A stretch of 64,000 bases of DNA from Skermanella sp. TT6 (lineage in GTDB: Bacteria; Pseudomonadota; Alphaproteobacteria; Azospirillales; Azospirillaceae). Where the stretch lies: positions 496,001 to 560,000 of the forward strand of contig NZ_CP067421.1 in NCBI RefSeq assembly GCF_016653635.2, in the 5' to 3' direction. The notes beneath the pieces are model-generated. The model saw only the letters and a program-made list of their open reading frames with translations. It had not been told where the DNA came from and searched no databases. Both the position numbers and the translations under genes were made by a program. Within the stretch, counting starts at the first letter, position 1. Every line of letters starts with the position of its first letter. Shown in pieces: positions 8,464-15,599 of the stretch.

Positions 8464-8486
8464 AGACTACTGTAACGCGGTAGTCT
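8464..8486. promoter_or_regulatory. Inverted-repeat operator candidate upstream of the relaxase gene
   Basis: A perfect 7-bp inverted repeat, AGACTAC and GTAGTCT, with a 9-base spacer TGTAACGCG, 20 bases upstream of the GTG start at 8444. Compared with the site upstream of trbC, the six inner bases of each arm are identical and the spacers share TG at the left and CGCG at the right. It is probably the operator of the relaxase-traG-trb transcript. Confidence 0.65.
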
Positions 8487-8509
8487 ACCCCACGCCGGGG
8501 AGATCGGCC

Positions 8510-8568
8510 AAGGGGTGGGGACACCGGAAACCGTGAAAATAAAGGGGTGGGGAGGGTGGTGTGGGGAG
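8510..8568 (+). repeat. G-rich direct repeats next to the relaxase gene (oriT or regulatory candidate)
   Basis: The 12-mer AAGGGGTGGGGA occurs at 8510-8521 and again at 8542-8553. From 8544 to 8568 there are four close G-runs (GGGG-T-GGGG-A-GGG, then GGGG), which fits the usual G-quadruplex pattern on the plus strand. The stretch between the relaxase operon and the divergent ParA-like operon (8487-8769) has no supported gene. Relaxases usually nick close to their own gene, so this is a natural place to look for oriT, but no nic consensus is recognised. Confidence 0.45.
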
Positions 8569-8769
8569 GCGTCTTTTATCTTGCGATAGCCTTCCGCCGA
8601 CGGTGACCGGAGCCGCGGGCCCTGGGCGGTCGGTCGGCTCGGCGCCGCCTGCTTTCCGGGCCGCGGAGCTTCCGCGCCGGCTCAACGGAGGGTCCACGGC
8701 ACCTCAACGGCGAGGTCAACGGACGGTCGACGGCCGCCGGCGGGAAGGCCCCGGTGCGAGGGGGTGGCG

Positions 8770-9198
8770 ATGAGGGCCGAGGCCGATCCGGAGCTGGAGG
8801 CCATTGCCGGGATAGCCCGGTCCGCGTCGCGGCGCTCGCCGCTGTACCGCTGGCTCCACGCCAGGCACGACGCCTTCGCGGCGCTGATCCGGGAGGACCG
8901 GCCGGGCTGGCAGGCCCTGGCCGGCGGATTCGCCGGGCTCGGCCTGCTGTCCCCGGAGGGAAGGCCGCTCACCCCGGAAGCGGTCCGCCACACCTGGTGG
9001 CGTGTCCGGAGGGACGTTGCCGCGTCCCGGCGCGCGGCCCCGCCGGCCTGCCGGCGGGACGCCGTCCGGACCGGGCCTCCGTCCGTCGCGGCGCCGGAAA
9101 GCCCCGTCACGGACCGTGCGGCGCCGGGTCCGGATGCCGACGACGTGCTGGCGCGCTTCAGGTCGAAGGTCAACGAACGGTCCGGAAGGAGGGCGTGA
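8770..9198 (+). CDS. Uncharacterised protein, first gene of the ParA-like operon
   Basis: A 142-residue protein starting at an ATG preceded by GAGGGGG. The N-terminal 85 residues form a compact helical region (PLYRWLHARHDAFAALIREDRPGW is the core, about residues 24-47) with several tryptophans and a basic end (HTWWRVRRDVAASRR). The rest is a Pro/Ala-rich linker ending in a short helix (DDVLARFRSKVNER). Its stop overlaps the ATG of the ParA-like gene (TGATG), so both are translated together. The aromatic and basic pattern would suit DNA binding and, with its position beside the relaxase region, a relaxosome accessory role. I do not recognise a named family. Confidence 0.75.
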   Translation: MRAEADPELEAIAGIARSASRRSPLYRWLHARHDAFAALIREDRPGWQALAGGFAGLGLLSPEGRPLTPEAVRHTWWRVRRDVAASRRAAPPACRRDAVRTGPPSVAAPESPVTDRAAPGPDADDVLARFRSKVNERSGRRA

Positions 9199-9953
9199 TG
9201 GCGAAGGATGAGGGTCGGGCATCCCCCGCTCCGGTGCTCGCGGTCGGGCTGGGGCGCGGGTACGGCGGCAAGTCCACCGGCCTGTCCGAGCTGGTGTGGC
9301 GGGCGCGGGACCGGGGCCGCGACGTCCTCGTGGCCGACGGCGACGCGCGCTCCCGGACGCTCGCCGGCATGTTCCCGGAGGCCCTGGTCCCGGAGACCGA
9401 CGAACTGCCCGACGTCAAGCAGTGGCTGTCCGGCCTGCTCAACCGGATGGTCGCGGAGCGGCGCTCCGCCGTCCTCGATCTCGGCGGCGGCGACCGGGTG
9501 CTCCAGGAATACGGCCGCGACCTGCTGCCGGTCGAGTTCTGCGGCGAGTACGGCATCGAGCCGCTGGCGCTCTACTTCCTCGGGCCGGAGGAGGAGGACC
9601 TCAAGCACGTCCTGTCGATCTGGGAGGCGGGGTACTTCCGTCCCCGGCGGGTCTTCCTGGTGATGAACGAGGGCGTGATCCGGGAGGGCAGGACGATGGC
9701 GGGCGCGTTCGGGCGGACGCTGGACGATCCCGGCCTGGCGGCGATGGTCCGGGCCGGGGCGGTGCCGATCCTGATGAAGCGGTTGGCCTGCATGGATCTG
9801 GTCCGCAGGGCCGGCATCGGCTTCTACGCCGCCGCGTCCGGCGCCGAGGGGCGCGACGGCAGGCCGCTCGACCCGACCTACGCGTTCATGGTCCGCAAAT
9901 GGCTGCGCGACCTCGAGGGCGAGCGGGCGGCCCAGGCGGATTGGCTGCCGTGA
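9198..9953 (+). CDS. ParA/MinD-like ATPase of the mobilisation region
   Basis: A 251-residue P-loop ATPase. The P-loop is GRGYGGKST at residues 19-27, a variant of the KGGxGKT motif, and is followed by a switch-like strand DVLVADGDARSRTL and later AVLDLGGGD. The fold order fits the ParA/MinD/VirC1 group, but the usual first lysine of the deviant Walker motif is replaced by Arg. It lies in the middle of a three-gene operon with 1-base and 4-base overlaps, opposite the relaxase operon. VirC1 and similar ParA-like proteins recruit relaxosomes to the secretion channel, and that is the most likely role. Plasmid partition is less likely because the ParB-domain gene is 3.5 kb away and differently oriented. 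Confidence 0.75.
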   Translation: MAKDEGRASPAPVLAVGLGRGYGGKSTGLSELVWRARDRGRDVLVADGDARSRTLAGMFPEALVPETDELPDVKQWLSGLLNRMVAERRSAVLDLGGGDRVLQEYGRDLLPVEFCGEYGIEPLALYFLGPEEEDLKHVLSIWEAGYFRPRRVFLVMNEGVIREGRTMAGAFGRTLDDPGLAAMVRAGAVPILMKRLACMDLVRRAGIGFYAAASGAEGRDGRPLDPTYAFMVRKWLRDLEGERAAQADWLP

Positions 9954-10426
9954 ACGGCGGGGCGCGGCGCGTCGAGGGCTTCTGCGCCAGGGCCGGCATG
10001 GAGGAGGACAGCCCGCTGCGCCTGGCGCTGCTCACCGTCATGGAGGCTGCGGAGACCGCCAGCGAGGCGGCCAGGGGCGGGGCCAGGGGCCTGACGCCGG
10101 AGGGCGAGGCCGAGCTGGTCCGGCGCGTCGCCGAGGCGGCGGGCCTGGCCACCCGGCGGGAGGCGGCGCGGATCGTGCGCCGGTCGGGCTTTGCGACGGG
10201 GGCGCTGCTGGCCGCGGCGGGCCTGCTGCTGGCCGGCGCCGGTTACGGCGTCGGGCGCTGGGACGGGGCGCGGCAGGGCGCCGCCGCGGTCGAGGGGGCC
10301 GCGTTCCTGGCGCAGGTCGCCGCCCTCAACGACGCGCGGGCGATGGCCGAGGAATGCCGCCGGACCCGGCGCCGGGAGAAGCAGGGGATCGCCTGCGATC
10401 TGCCGCCGGTCTGGATCGGACGGTGA
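9950..10426 (+). CDS. Single-span membrane protein, third gene of the ParA-like operon
   Basis: A 158-residue protein starting with GTG inside the stop of the ParA-like gene (GTGA, 4-base overlap). Residues 1-80 are helical and acidic, followed by one strong membrane helix (ATGALLAAAGLLLAGAGYGVG, about 84-104). A C-terminal part of about 50 residues contains a cysteine pair (AEECRRTRR and IACDLPP), which suggests a small disulphide-bonded periplasmic domain. Partner genes suggest a link between the cytoplasmic ATPase and the cell envelope. No family was recognised. A GC-rich hairpin at 10594-10622 may end the transcript. Confidence 0.72.
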   Translation: MNGGARRVEGFCARAGMEEDSPLRLALLTVMEAAETASEAARGGARGLTPEGEAELVRRVAEAAGLATRREAARIVRRSGFATGALLAAAGLLLAGAGYGVGRWDGARQGAAAVEGAAFLAQVAALNDARAMAEECRRTRRREKQGIACDLPPVWIGR

Positions 10427-10593
10427 CGGGGGGCGGCGCTCTCCCGGCGATCACCCGGACCGCGATGTCCCGGACGCGTACGCGGAACGGGACGCCCCAG
10501 TTGTGTCGGCACCGTGTTCGGACGGCGGGGGCGGGATCCGGACGGCGGGAACCGTCCCCTTCCTGCGCCGTCCCGACCCTGCGGGCGACACGC

Positions 10594-10622
10594 CGGCGCC
10601 GGCGGTCGAAGCGCCGGCGCCG
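10594..10622 (+). terminator. GC-rich hairpin after the ParA-like operon
   Basis: An 11-bp perfect stem (CGGCGCCGGCG paired with CGCCGGCGCCG) closes a 7-base loop. There is no T-run after it, so it is either a Rho-assisted end or a control hairpin for the pair that follows at 10697. The rest of 10427-10696 shows no supported gene. Confidence 0.4.
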
Positions 10623-10696
10623 ACCTGACGATGCCGCCTCTCTTGCGGTCGAGCCGACGCGCTTGGTAGGATGCGCGATGAACGGGAGGCAGGCGG

Positions 10697-10978
10697 ATGA
10701 GCATCGCGGTCGGCAAGATCAGGGCGGCGGCCCAGAACCTCAAGGACAATATCGGGGGGGATCCCGGCAGGGCGCGCGATGTCCTGCGGGCCGAAGGCGT
10801 GCTCACCGCGAAGGGCACGCTGACGAAGCGGTACAGCAAGGGCCCGCAGCAGATGGCCGAATACCTCTACGCGGCGGCTAGGGGTGCCGCGGTCGTGCTG
10901 TCGAGGCGGCCGACGCTCAAGGGATCGGCGGCACGGATCGCGACGCGGGGCTCGGTCGGGCGCGCCAAAGGCAAATGA
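10697..10978 (+). CDS. Small basic helical protein, putative antitoxin partner
   Basis: A 93-residue protein with start ATG preceded by GGGAGG. It is strongly basic and helical (AVGKIRAAAQNLKDNIGG near the start, GRAKGK at the end). Its middle part carries a likely helix-turn-helix-like stretch (RDVLRAEGVLTAKGTLTKRY). The last codons overlap the ATG of the next gene (ATGA). A small basic protein coupled by overlap to a larger enzyme-like protein is the layout of many toxin-antitoxin pairs, with the antitoxin first. This is inference from layout only; I recognise no named antitoxin family. Confidence 0.7.
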   Translation: MSIAVGKIRAAAQNLKDNIGGDPGRARDVLRAEGVLTAKGTLTKRYSKGPQQMAEYLYAAARGAAVVLSRRPTLKGSAARIATRGSVGRAKGK

Positions 10979-11529
10979 GCCGTCTCCAGCCGTCGTTCGT
11001 CCTGGGCTATCACGGCTGCGACGGGGAGGTGGGCGAGCGGATCCTGGGCGGAGAGACCATGGTCGCGTCGGTCGAACGGTACGACTGGCTGGGCGGCGGG
11101 GTTTATTTCTGGGAATCCGACCCGATCCGTGCCCGCGAGTGGGCCGAGTGGAAGGTCGGCAAAGGCGATTACCGGACGGCGTTCGTCGTCGGCGCCGTCA
11201 TCGACCTCGGCAACTGCCTGGACGCGACGACGCGTGACGGCGCCGAGGCGATCGAGGTCGCCTATGCGTCGTTGATCGACGCCTCGACCACCGCCGGATC
11301 GCCGGTTCCCAAGAACGTGAAGGCCAGGCGGTATCTCGACTGCGCCGTGATCAACCACCTGCACAGGCTCGTGCTGGACAGCGGCGAGTCCCCGTATGAC
11401 ACCGTTCGCGGCCTGTTTCCGCAGGGGGAGCGGATCTATCGCACCTCGGGTTTCTGGCGGCAGACCCACATCCAGATCGCCGTGGCCAACCCCGGGAACA
11501 TCAAGGGCACGTTCCGGGTCAAGGCCTGA
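10975..11529 (+). CDS. DUF3990-like, ADP-ribosyltransferase-fold candidate toxin
   Basis: A 184-residue protein. The N-terminal half has the pattern YHGCD (about residues 12-16), then DWLGGGVYFWESDP (about 38-51) and an A-x-x-WA helix (ARAREWAEWK-like). This follows the YHG, DFGxGFYxT, AxxWA pattern of DUF3990 and related ADP-ribosyltransferase-like proteins that bind NAD. The second half has an IDLGNCLD strand, a long helix and an aromatic basic end (YRTSGFWRQTHIQIAVA). It overlaps the small basic gene upstream by four bases. The likely role is a toxin modifying protein or nucleic acid and restrained by the upstream product. The family match is by motif only. Confidence 0.75.
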   Translation: MSRLQPSFVLGYHGCDGEVGERILGGETMVASVERYDWLGGGVYFWESDPIRAREWAEWKVGKGDYRTAFVVGAVIDLGNCLDATTRDGAEAIEVAYASLIDASTTAGSPVPKNVKARRYLDCAVINHLHRLVLDSGESPYDTVRGLFPQGERIYRTSGFWRQTHIQIAVANPGNIKGTFRVKA

Positions 11530-12006
11530 AAGGCTGCTGGCGGAGCAGGGGCCTCGGCCGGTGCCGGCCGGGGTGCCACTGCCGGCAGCTCTCGGACCGA
11601 CGTCCTGTCGGCACCGTCTTCCGTCCCGCGACAGTCTTCCGGGCTCCTTGGTTTGCCTTCCCTGTCGATGCCGTCGGGGATGACGGGCTGATCCGATCCT
11701 GCCGCCCGGGCGCCGGATGCACCGGGATCCGGCTGCCGGATCCCGGTGTCGCCGGGATGACCGCTGCCGGGACGATGCCGGTCTGGAGGGAGCGGCTGGC
11801 CCGCTGGGCCGGGTCCACGAGTCCGGCTTCGGCGGTGCCGCGTCGCGAGCGCCGGGGTGCGACGGGCAGGCCGCCCGATCCGACCTGATGCCATCAGGCC
11901 CCGGAAACGGCTGCACGCGATCGAGGGCGGGCGGCGGGCCGGGCGGGCGGCCGCGACCGGCGGAGCGGGGCGCGGGATCGCTCCGGTCCGGCCTGCGGGA
12001 AGCCGG
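11530..12006. other. Gene-free stretch after the candidate toxin gene
   Basis: No coding frame here has a credible ribosome site and composition. Near 11553-11570 a short GC hairpin (CGGCCG, CGGCCG) follows the toxin gene closely and may help end its transcript. The remainder is GC-rich sequence with no recognised site. Confidence 0.5.
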
Positions 12007-12186
12007 TCAGTGCAGCCACAGCACGCGGGTCGGCTGGGCCACCAGCCGCAGTTCGAGCTGCTCGATCCGGTCCGCGGCTTCCTCCAGGTGTGCCGCCAGC
12101 GTCTCGGGGTCGATCTCGTCCGGCATCGCCCGGACCAGGAACGCCCGGGCGCGCAGGCTTTCCGCCAGGGTCAGGACGCGTTTCAT
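12007..12186 (-). CDS. Small helical protein of unknown function
   Basis: A 59-residue acidic helical protein (MKRVLTLAESLRARAFLVRA at the start, then DEIDPETLAAHLEEAADRIEQLELRL). The heptad-like spacing of leucines in the second half suggests a coiled coil or dimer. The upstream site is only a G-run, so translation may be weak. It is the last of a set of minus-strand plasmid genes; 299 bases separate it from the next one. It could be a small regulator or a plasmid-borne accessory peptide; no family is recognised. Confidence 0.5.
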   Translation of the reverse strand: MKRVLTLAESLRARAFLVRAMPDEIDPETLAAHLEEAADRIEQLELRLVAQPTRVLWLH

Positions 12187-12485
12187 GATGCCGGCCCCCG
12201 GGTCGGGGCCGTCCGGTCCGGCCGGGCGCGGCCGCACCCTCCGGCGGCGAGTCCGGCGTCGGGCCCTGGGAGGGGAGCCGGAGTGCCCCCGTGCGTCGCC
12301 GGCGATCCGCCGGACGGCTCGGGGCCGGGCTGGAGGGTGTGGCACCGGGCGGGCTCCGGCGGGTCCGTGATCCGCCCGGCGTGGTGGGAGAGACGGTAAG
12401 CGTGCATGGCGTCATGCCTCGTGCAGGGAAAGGGCGGGCACGGCCCGGAGGGCGGTGCCCGCAGGGGGAGGGAGGAGCCGACGGC

Positions 12486-12983
12486 TCAGTCCGCCGCGTC
12501 GGGACCGGAGACGGCGTGCCGGAAGGAGCGCAGCCGCTCGCGGACTAGGTCGCGCCAGCCGCGGGTCTCGTCGTCGATCGACAGGCCGAGCGCCGCCAGC
12601 ATGGCGACGTAGGTGCGCCAGTCGCGCGAGCAGACTTCCGGCTGGCCGAACGGGCTGTGGGCGGCGATCAGGCCGGCCGCGTGCAGCTGGTCGTCGGTCG
12701 CCAGCTCCAGTTCGATGTCGTTGGCGAGGGCGGCGGCTTCCTCGATGCTGAGCGGGAAGCGGACGCCGGGCAGGATGCTGCCCGGTTGGTAGCCGGCGCC
12801 GAACTCGGCCATCGCCAGGTCGACGAAGCGGCCGAACTGAAGGCCGAACAGGGTGGTGGCCGTGGACGCGAGGCGGCGGGCCTTCCGCTCGACCGCCGGG
12901 TCGGTGAGCAGCCAGCCGGTGAGGGCGACGCGGGTGCAGTCGGCCAGGATCCAGCGCTGGGTGCGGGTGAGCGAACAGGGCAT
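12486..12983 (-). CDS. Uncharacterised plasmid protein
   Basis: A 165-residue protein with a GGAG site upstream of its ATG. The first half is helical with a short hydrophobic part (RVALTGWLLTDPAVERKARR). A segment (FGLQFGRFVDLAMAEFGAGY) precedes an acidic middle (SIEEAAALANDIELELATDD) and a basic end (DLVRERLRSFRHAV). There is no signal peptide and no clear membrane span. It lies in the same orientation as the ParB and ArdC genes and probably belongs to the same plasmid maintenance set. No function can be given. Confidence 0.7.
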   Translation of the reverse strand: MPCSLTRTQRWILADCTRVALTGWLLTDPAVERKARRLASTATTLFGLQFGRFVDLAMAEFGAGYQPGSILPGVRFPLSIEEAAALANDIELELATDDQLHAAGLIAAHSPFGQPEVCSRDWRTYVAMLAALGLSIDDETRGWRDLVRERLRSFRHAVSGPDAAD

Positions 12984-13062
12984 GTCCAGTCTCCTGTCTG
13001 GTGGCGGATACGGGGAGCCCCGCCGCGGCGTGTCCGCGGCGGGGGATCGTGGAGGGAGGGTT

Positions 13063-13329
13063 TCAGCGGGAGGAGCCGTGCCCCGGGACCGGCTTCGCGG
13101 CGGCCGGGACCACGCCGTCGGGTCCCGGCAGGCCGGGAAGGATGCGGTGCCGCCGGCGCCACCGCGCGGCGGACCGGGGAGGAGGCTCTCCGGCCTGCAG
13201 GGCCCGGAGGCGCAGGTCGATCCGGATCAGGCGATCCCAGATCAGGTCGTGGTGTTCCTGATCGAGCCGCCCCGCCAGGTCGACGAGGAAGCCGGTCAGC
13301 TCGGCATACGCCGCCTCGTGGGGCGTCAC
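13063..13329 (-). CDS. Small uncharacterised protein downstream of the ParB-domain gene
   Basis: An 88-residue protein. GTG at 13329 is chosen as start because GGGGAGG lies eight bases upstream; an earlier ATG at 13383 has no such site. Residues 1-40 form a helical pair (AAYAELTGFLVDLAGRLDQE then WDRLIRIDLRLRALQ), and the C-terminal half is basic and Pro-rich (ARWRRRHRILPGLPG). It follows the ParB-domain gene in the same direction with a 148-base gap. The function is unknown. Confidence 0.6.
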   Translation of the reverse strand: MTPHEAAYAELTGFLVDLAGRLDQEHHDLIWDRLIRIDLRLRALQAGEPPPRSAARWRRRHRILPGLPGPDGVVPAAAKPVPGHGSSR

Positions 13330-13477
13330 GGCGGGACCTCCCCGGACCGGGCCGTGCCGGCGGGGTTCCGCCCGGGCTTCCATCGGTCGCCGGCCCGCGG
13401 CGGTGGTGCCGGGAAGACCGCGGGCCTGACGGGCGGCCGGTGGCCGGGAGCCGGGGCTTCGGGCGCCAGGCCGGTCG

Positions 13478-15487
13478 TCATTCCGCCGCCTCCCGGACGG
13501 GTCCAGGGTCCGGCCCGGGGACGTCGAAGTCCAGTCCGGCCGGCACCCAGTCGGCGACCAGGTCCAGGCACGCCGCCTGGAGCGCCGGGCCGCAGCCGGC
13601 CGGCGGGCAGCCGCCGAACAGCTTCGCCATGTGTTCGACGAGGTCGGGCTTGCGGCACTCCCGCCAGCGCTCCGACAGCGCGCCGAGCCCGTTGCCGGTC
13701 AGGATCGCGTGGATCTGCGCCTTGGTCAGGCCCTCCAGGAACCTGGCGTCCGGCCGCCAGCGGTCCGCCATGCGCAGCCGGCCGGCCCGGGCGACCGCGG
13801 CGTACATCTCCGGGCTGCGCATCGTCCCCGCCTGGACTCCCACGCCGCGCGCCACCAGCAGGGCGAAGGCCTGGAGCACCAGCGGGTACGGGGCGTCCAG
13901 GAGGGCGCGCCACCGCTCGGGATGACGCCGCGCATGGGCGTCGTCGCGGGCGGCGGGCACCACCGCCGTGTCGGCCAGCCCGATCCGGCCCAACACCTCC
14001 CGGAGGCCGTCGTCGAGGACCGGGTTCTCCCGCGCGAAAACGTGCTCGACCATCCGCAGGCCGACGCGGTCGGCTCCGGCGGGACCCGGGTTCAGCCGGG
14101 AGCCGCCGTCGATCAGCTGGTGGACCGCGATCCGCACCGCCGTCTCGGGATCGCCGCTGACGAGGTCTTGGAGGGCGTGGCTCTTGGCGGCGGCGAGCGA
14201 TTGCAGCACCGCGGCGGCGTAGGGCCTGCCTCCGTCGGGGCCCTCCGGAGCACCGTCGGCCCCGGCGGGATCCCCCGGCGCGGAAGCGTCCCCGGAGCCG
14301 GCGTCGCCCGGCCGGCCGTCCGGCGCGCCAGCGCTCGGGGCGGGGCCGTCGGCCCGGCGCGCGTAGCCTTCCCGGACCTGGAGACTGCCGGGCGGGGCGT
14401 AGAGCACCAGGACCACGCCGGCCGCCCGCTGTTCTGGGCTGTAGACCCCGGACTTGGCCAGCGTGTCCAGGGCCTCGAGCCGCCGCTCGGCGTCGATCCC
14501 GGCCTGACGGGCGTCCCGCTCCTCCGCGGGATCCCCGGGATCGGGGGTTTCCCGGATGAGGGCCATGAGGCGGCGGCGCTCGGCCTCCTCCTCCTCGGTC
14601 AGCCCCCGCTCGCCCGCGCACGCCATCTCCTCGAGGTTCAGGTCGCGGGCGTGACGGCTCAAGCCGAGGCCGGGGTCGCACTCGATGACCTCGGCCCATC
14701 CCTCGGCCTTCAGCGCCGCGATGCGCCGGTCGACCTCGGCCCGCTGCATCGCGGCGAACAGCGCCGGGCTGCCGATGGTGCCCTGGTCGCGCTCGTCGAA
14801 CAGGTCCCGCTCGATGACGCCGCCGGCGGCGACGTAGTCGGCGATCGGGAACAGGGCGGCGCCCACGGGCGTCCTGGCGTCGCGCAGGAGGCGCCGGATC
14901 TGCCACGCGTCCCGCTGCCACGGCGGGAGCTGCCGCCAGCAGTCGAGCTGGCGGTCCTGGTCCGCCGTCAGGGTCAGCGCCTGGGCGCAGGCGATCGGCA
15001 GTTCGTCGCGCTTCAGCAGGTCGAGCAGGTCGGGGTGCAGGCCGGCCAGCGCGAGGCGCTGCCGGACCCAGGAGGCCCGGGCGCCGAAGCGCTGGGCGAT
15101 CCGGTCCGGGTCGAGGCCCTGCTCGGCCAGTTTCCGGAACCCGGCGACCTGGTCGTAGGGGTGCGGCGGGATCCGCATCTGGTTCTCGACCATCGAGATC
15201 TCCACCGCGTCCTCGGGGCGGTCGAGTTCGACCGGCACCGGGAGGGAGGCCGGGATGACCTTCTCGCGGCGGAGCCTGAGCAGGGCCGACAGCCGGCGGC
15301 CGCCGGCGTGGATCTCGATCTTCTTCGGGCTGATCCGGCAGCCGCGCAGGTTCTGGATCAGCGGCGGCTGGCCGCGGGCGACGCGCTCGCGCATCGAGGC
15401 GGCGAGCTCGTCCAGGCCGTCGTCCTTGCGGACGGAGCGCATGTTGCGCGGGCTGTGGCGGAGCATGCTGAGCGGGAAGTCTGGCAT
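13478..15487 (-). CDS. Large ParB/Spo0J-domain plasmid protein
   Basis: A 669-residue protein. The first 200 residues match the ParB fold: an N-terminal nuclease-like domain (LSMLRHSPRNMRSV near the start, IHAGGRRLSALLRL at about 60, VEISMVENQMRIPPHPYDQV at about 95-115) and a helix-turn-helix part (DRIAQRFGARASWVRQRLAL). A long charged region and a Gly/Pro/Ala-rich linker (about 390-430) lead to a C-terminal domain of about 230 residues that is not typical of ParB. The start has GGAGGAT upstream. No parA lies next to it, so it more likely belongs to the plasmid ParB-like nuclease group than to a standard partition pair. Confidence 0.85.
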   Translation of the reverse strand: MPDFPLSMLRHSPRNMRSVRKDDGLDELAASMRERVARGQPPLIQNLRGCRISPKKIEIHAGGRRLSALLRLRREKVIPASLPVPVELDRPEDAVEISMVENQMRIPPHPYDQVAGFRKLAEQGLDPDRIAQRFGARASWVRQRLALAGLHPDLLDLLKRDELPIACAQALTLTADQDRQLDCWRQLPPWQRDAWQIRRLLRDARTPVGAALFPIADYVAAGGVIERDLFDERDQGTIGSPALFAAMQRAEVDRRIAALKAEGWAEVIECDPGLGLSRHARDLNLEEMACAGERGLTEEEEAERRRLMALIRETPDPGDPAEERDARQAGIDAERRLEALDTLAKSGVYSPEQRAAGVVLVLYAPPGSLQVREGYARRADGPAPSAGAPDGRPGDAGSGDASAPGDPAGADGAPEGPDGGRPYAAAVLQSLAAAKSHALQDLVSGDPETAVRIAVHQLIDGGSRLNPGPAGADRVGLRMVEHVFARENPVLDDGLREVLGRIGLADTAVVPAARDDAHARRHPERWRALLDAPYPLVLQAFALLVARGVGVQAGTMRSPEMYAAVARAGRLRMADRWRPDARFLEGLTKAQIHAILTGNGLGALSERWRECRKPDLVEHMAKLFGGCPPAGCGPALQAACLDLVADWVPAGLDFDVPGPDPGPVREAAE

Positions 15488-15599
15488 CGGTCGTGATCCT
15501 CCGGAAAGCGAAGACCCCCGCCGGGATCGGCGGGGGCCGGGGTCGGGCGCGTCACCGGGTCCGTGGCGCCGCCTTCTTGTCGGGACCTCGCCCCGTCTC

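Noticed and set aside
8485-8773. Two 70-residue frames in the gap between the relaxase gene and the ParA-like operon
   Set aside because: They overlap the operator and the G-rich repeats, have no ribosome sites and no conserved features.
12657-15496. Long plus-strand frames opposite the ParB-domain gene
   Set aside because: The minus strand has a recognised ParB domain with a good ribosome site; the plus frames are repetitive in composition.
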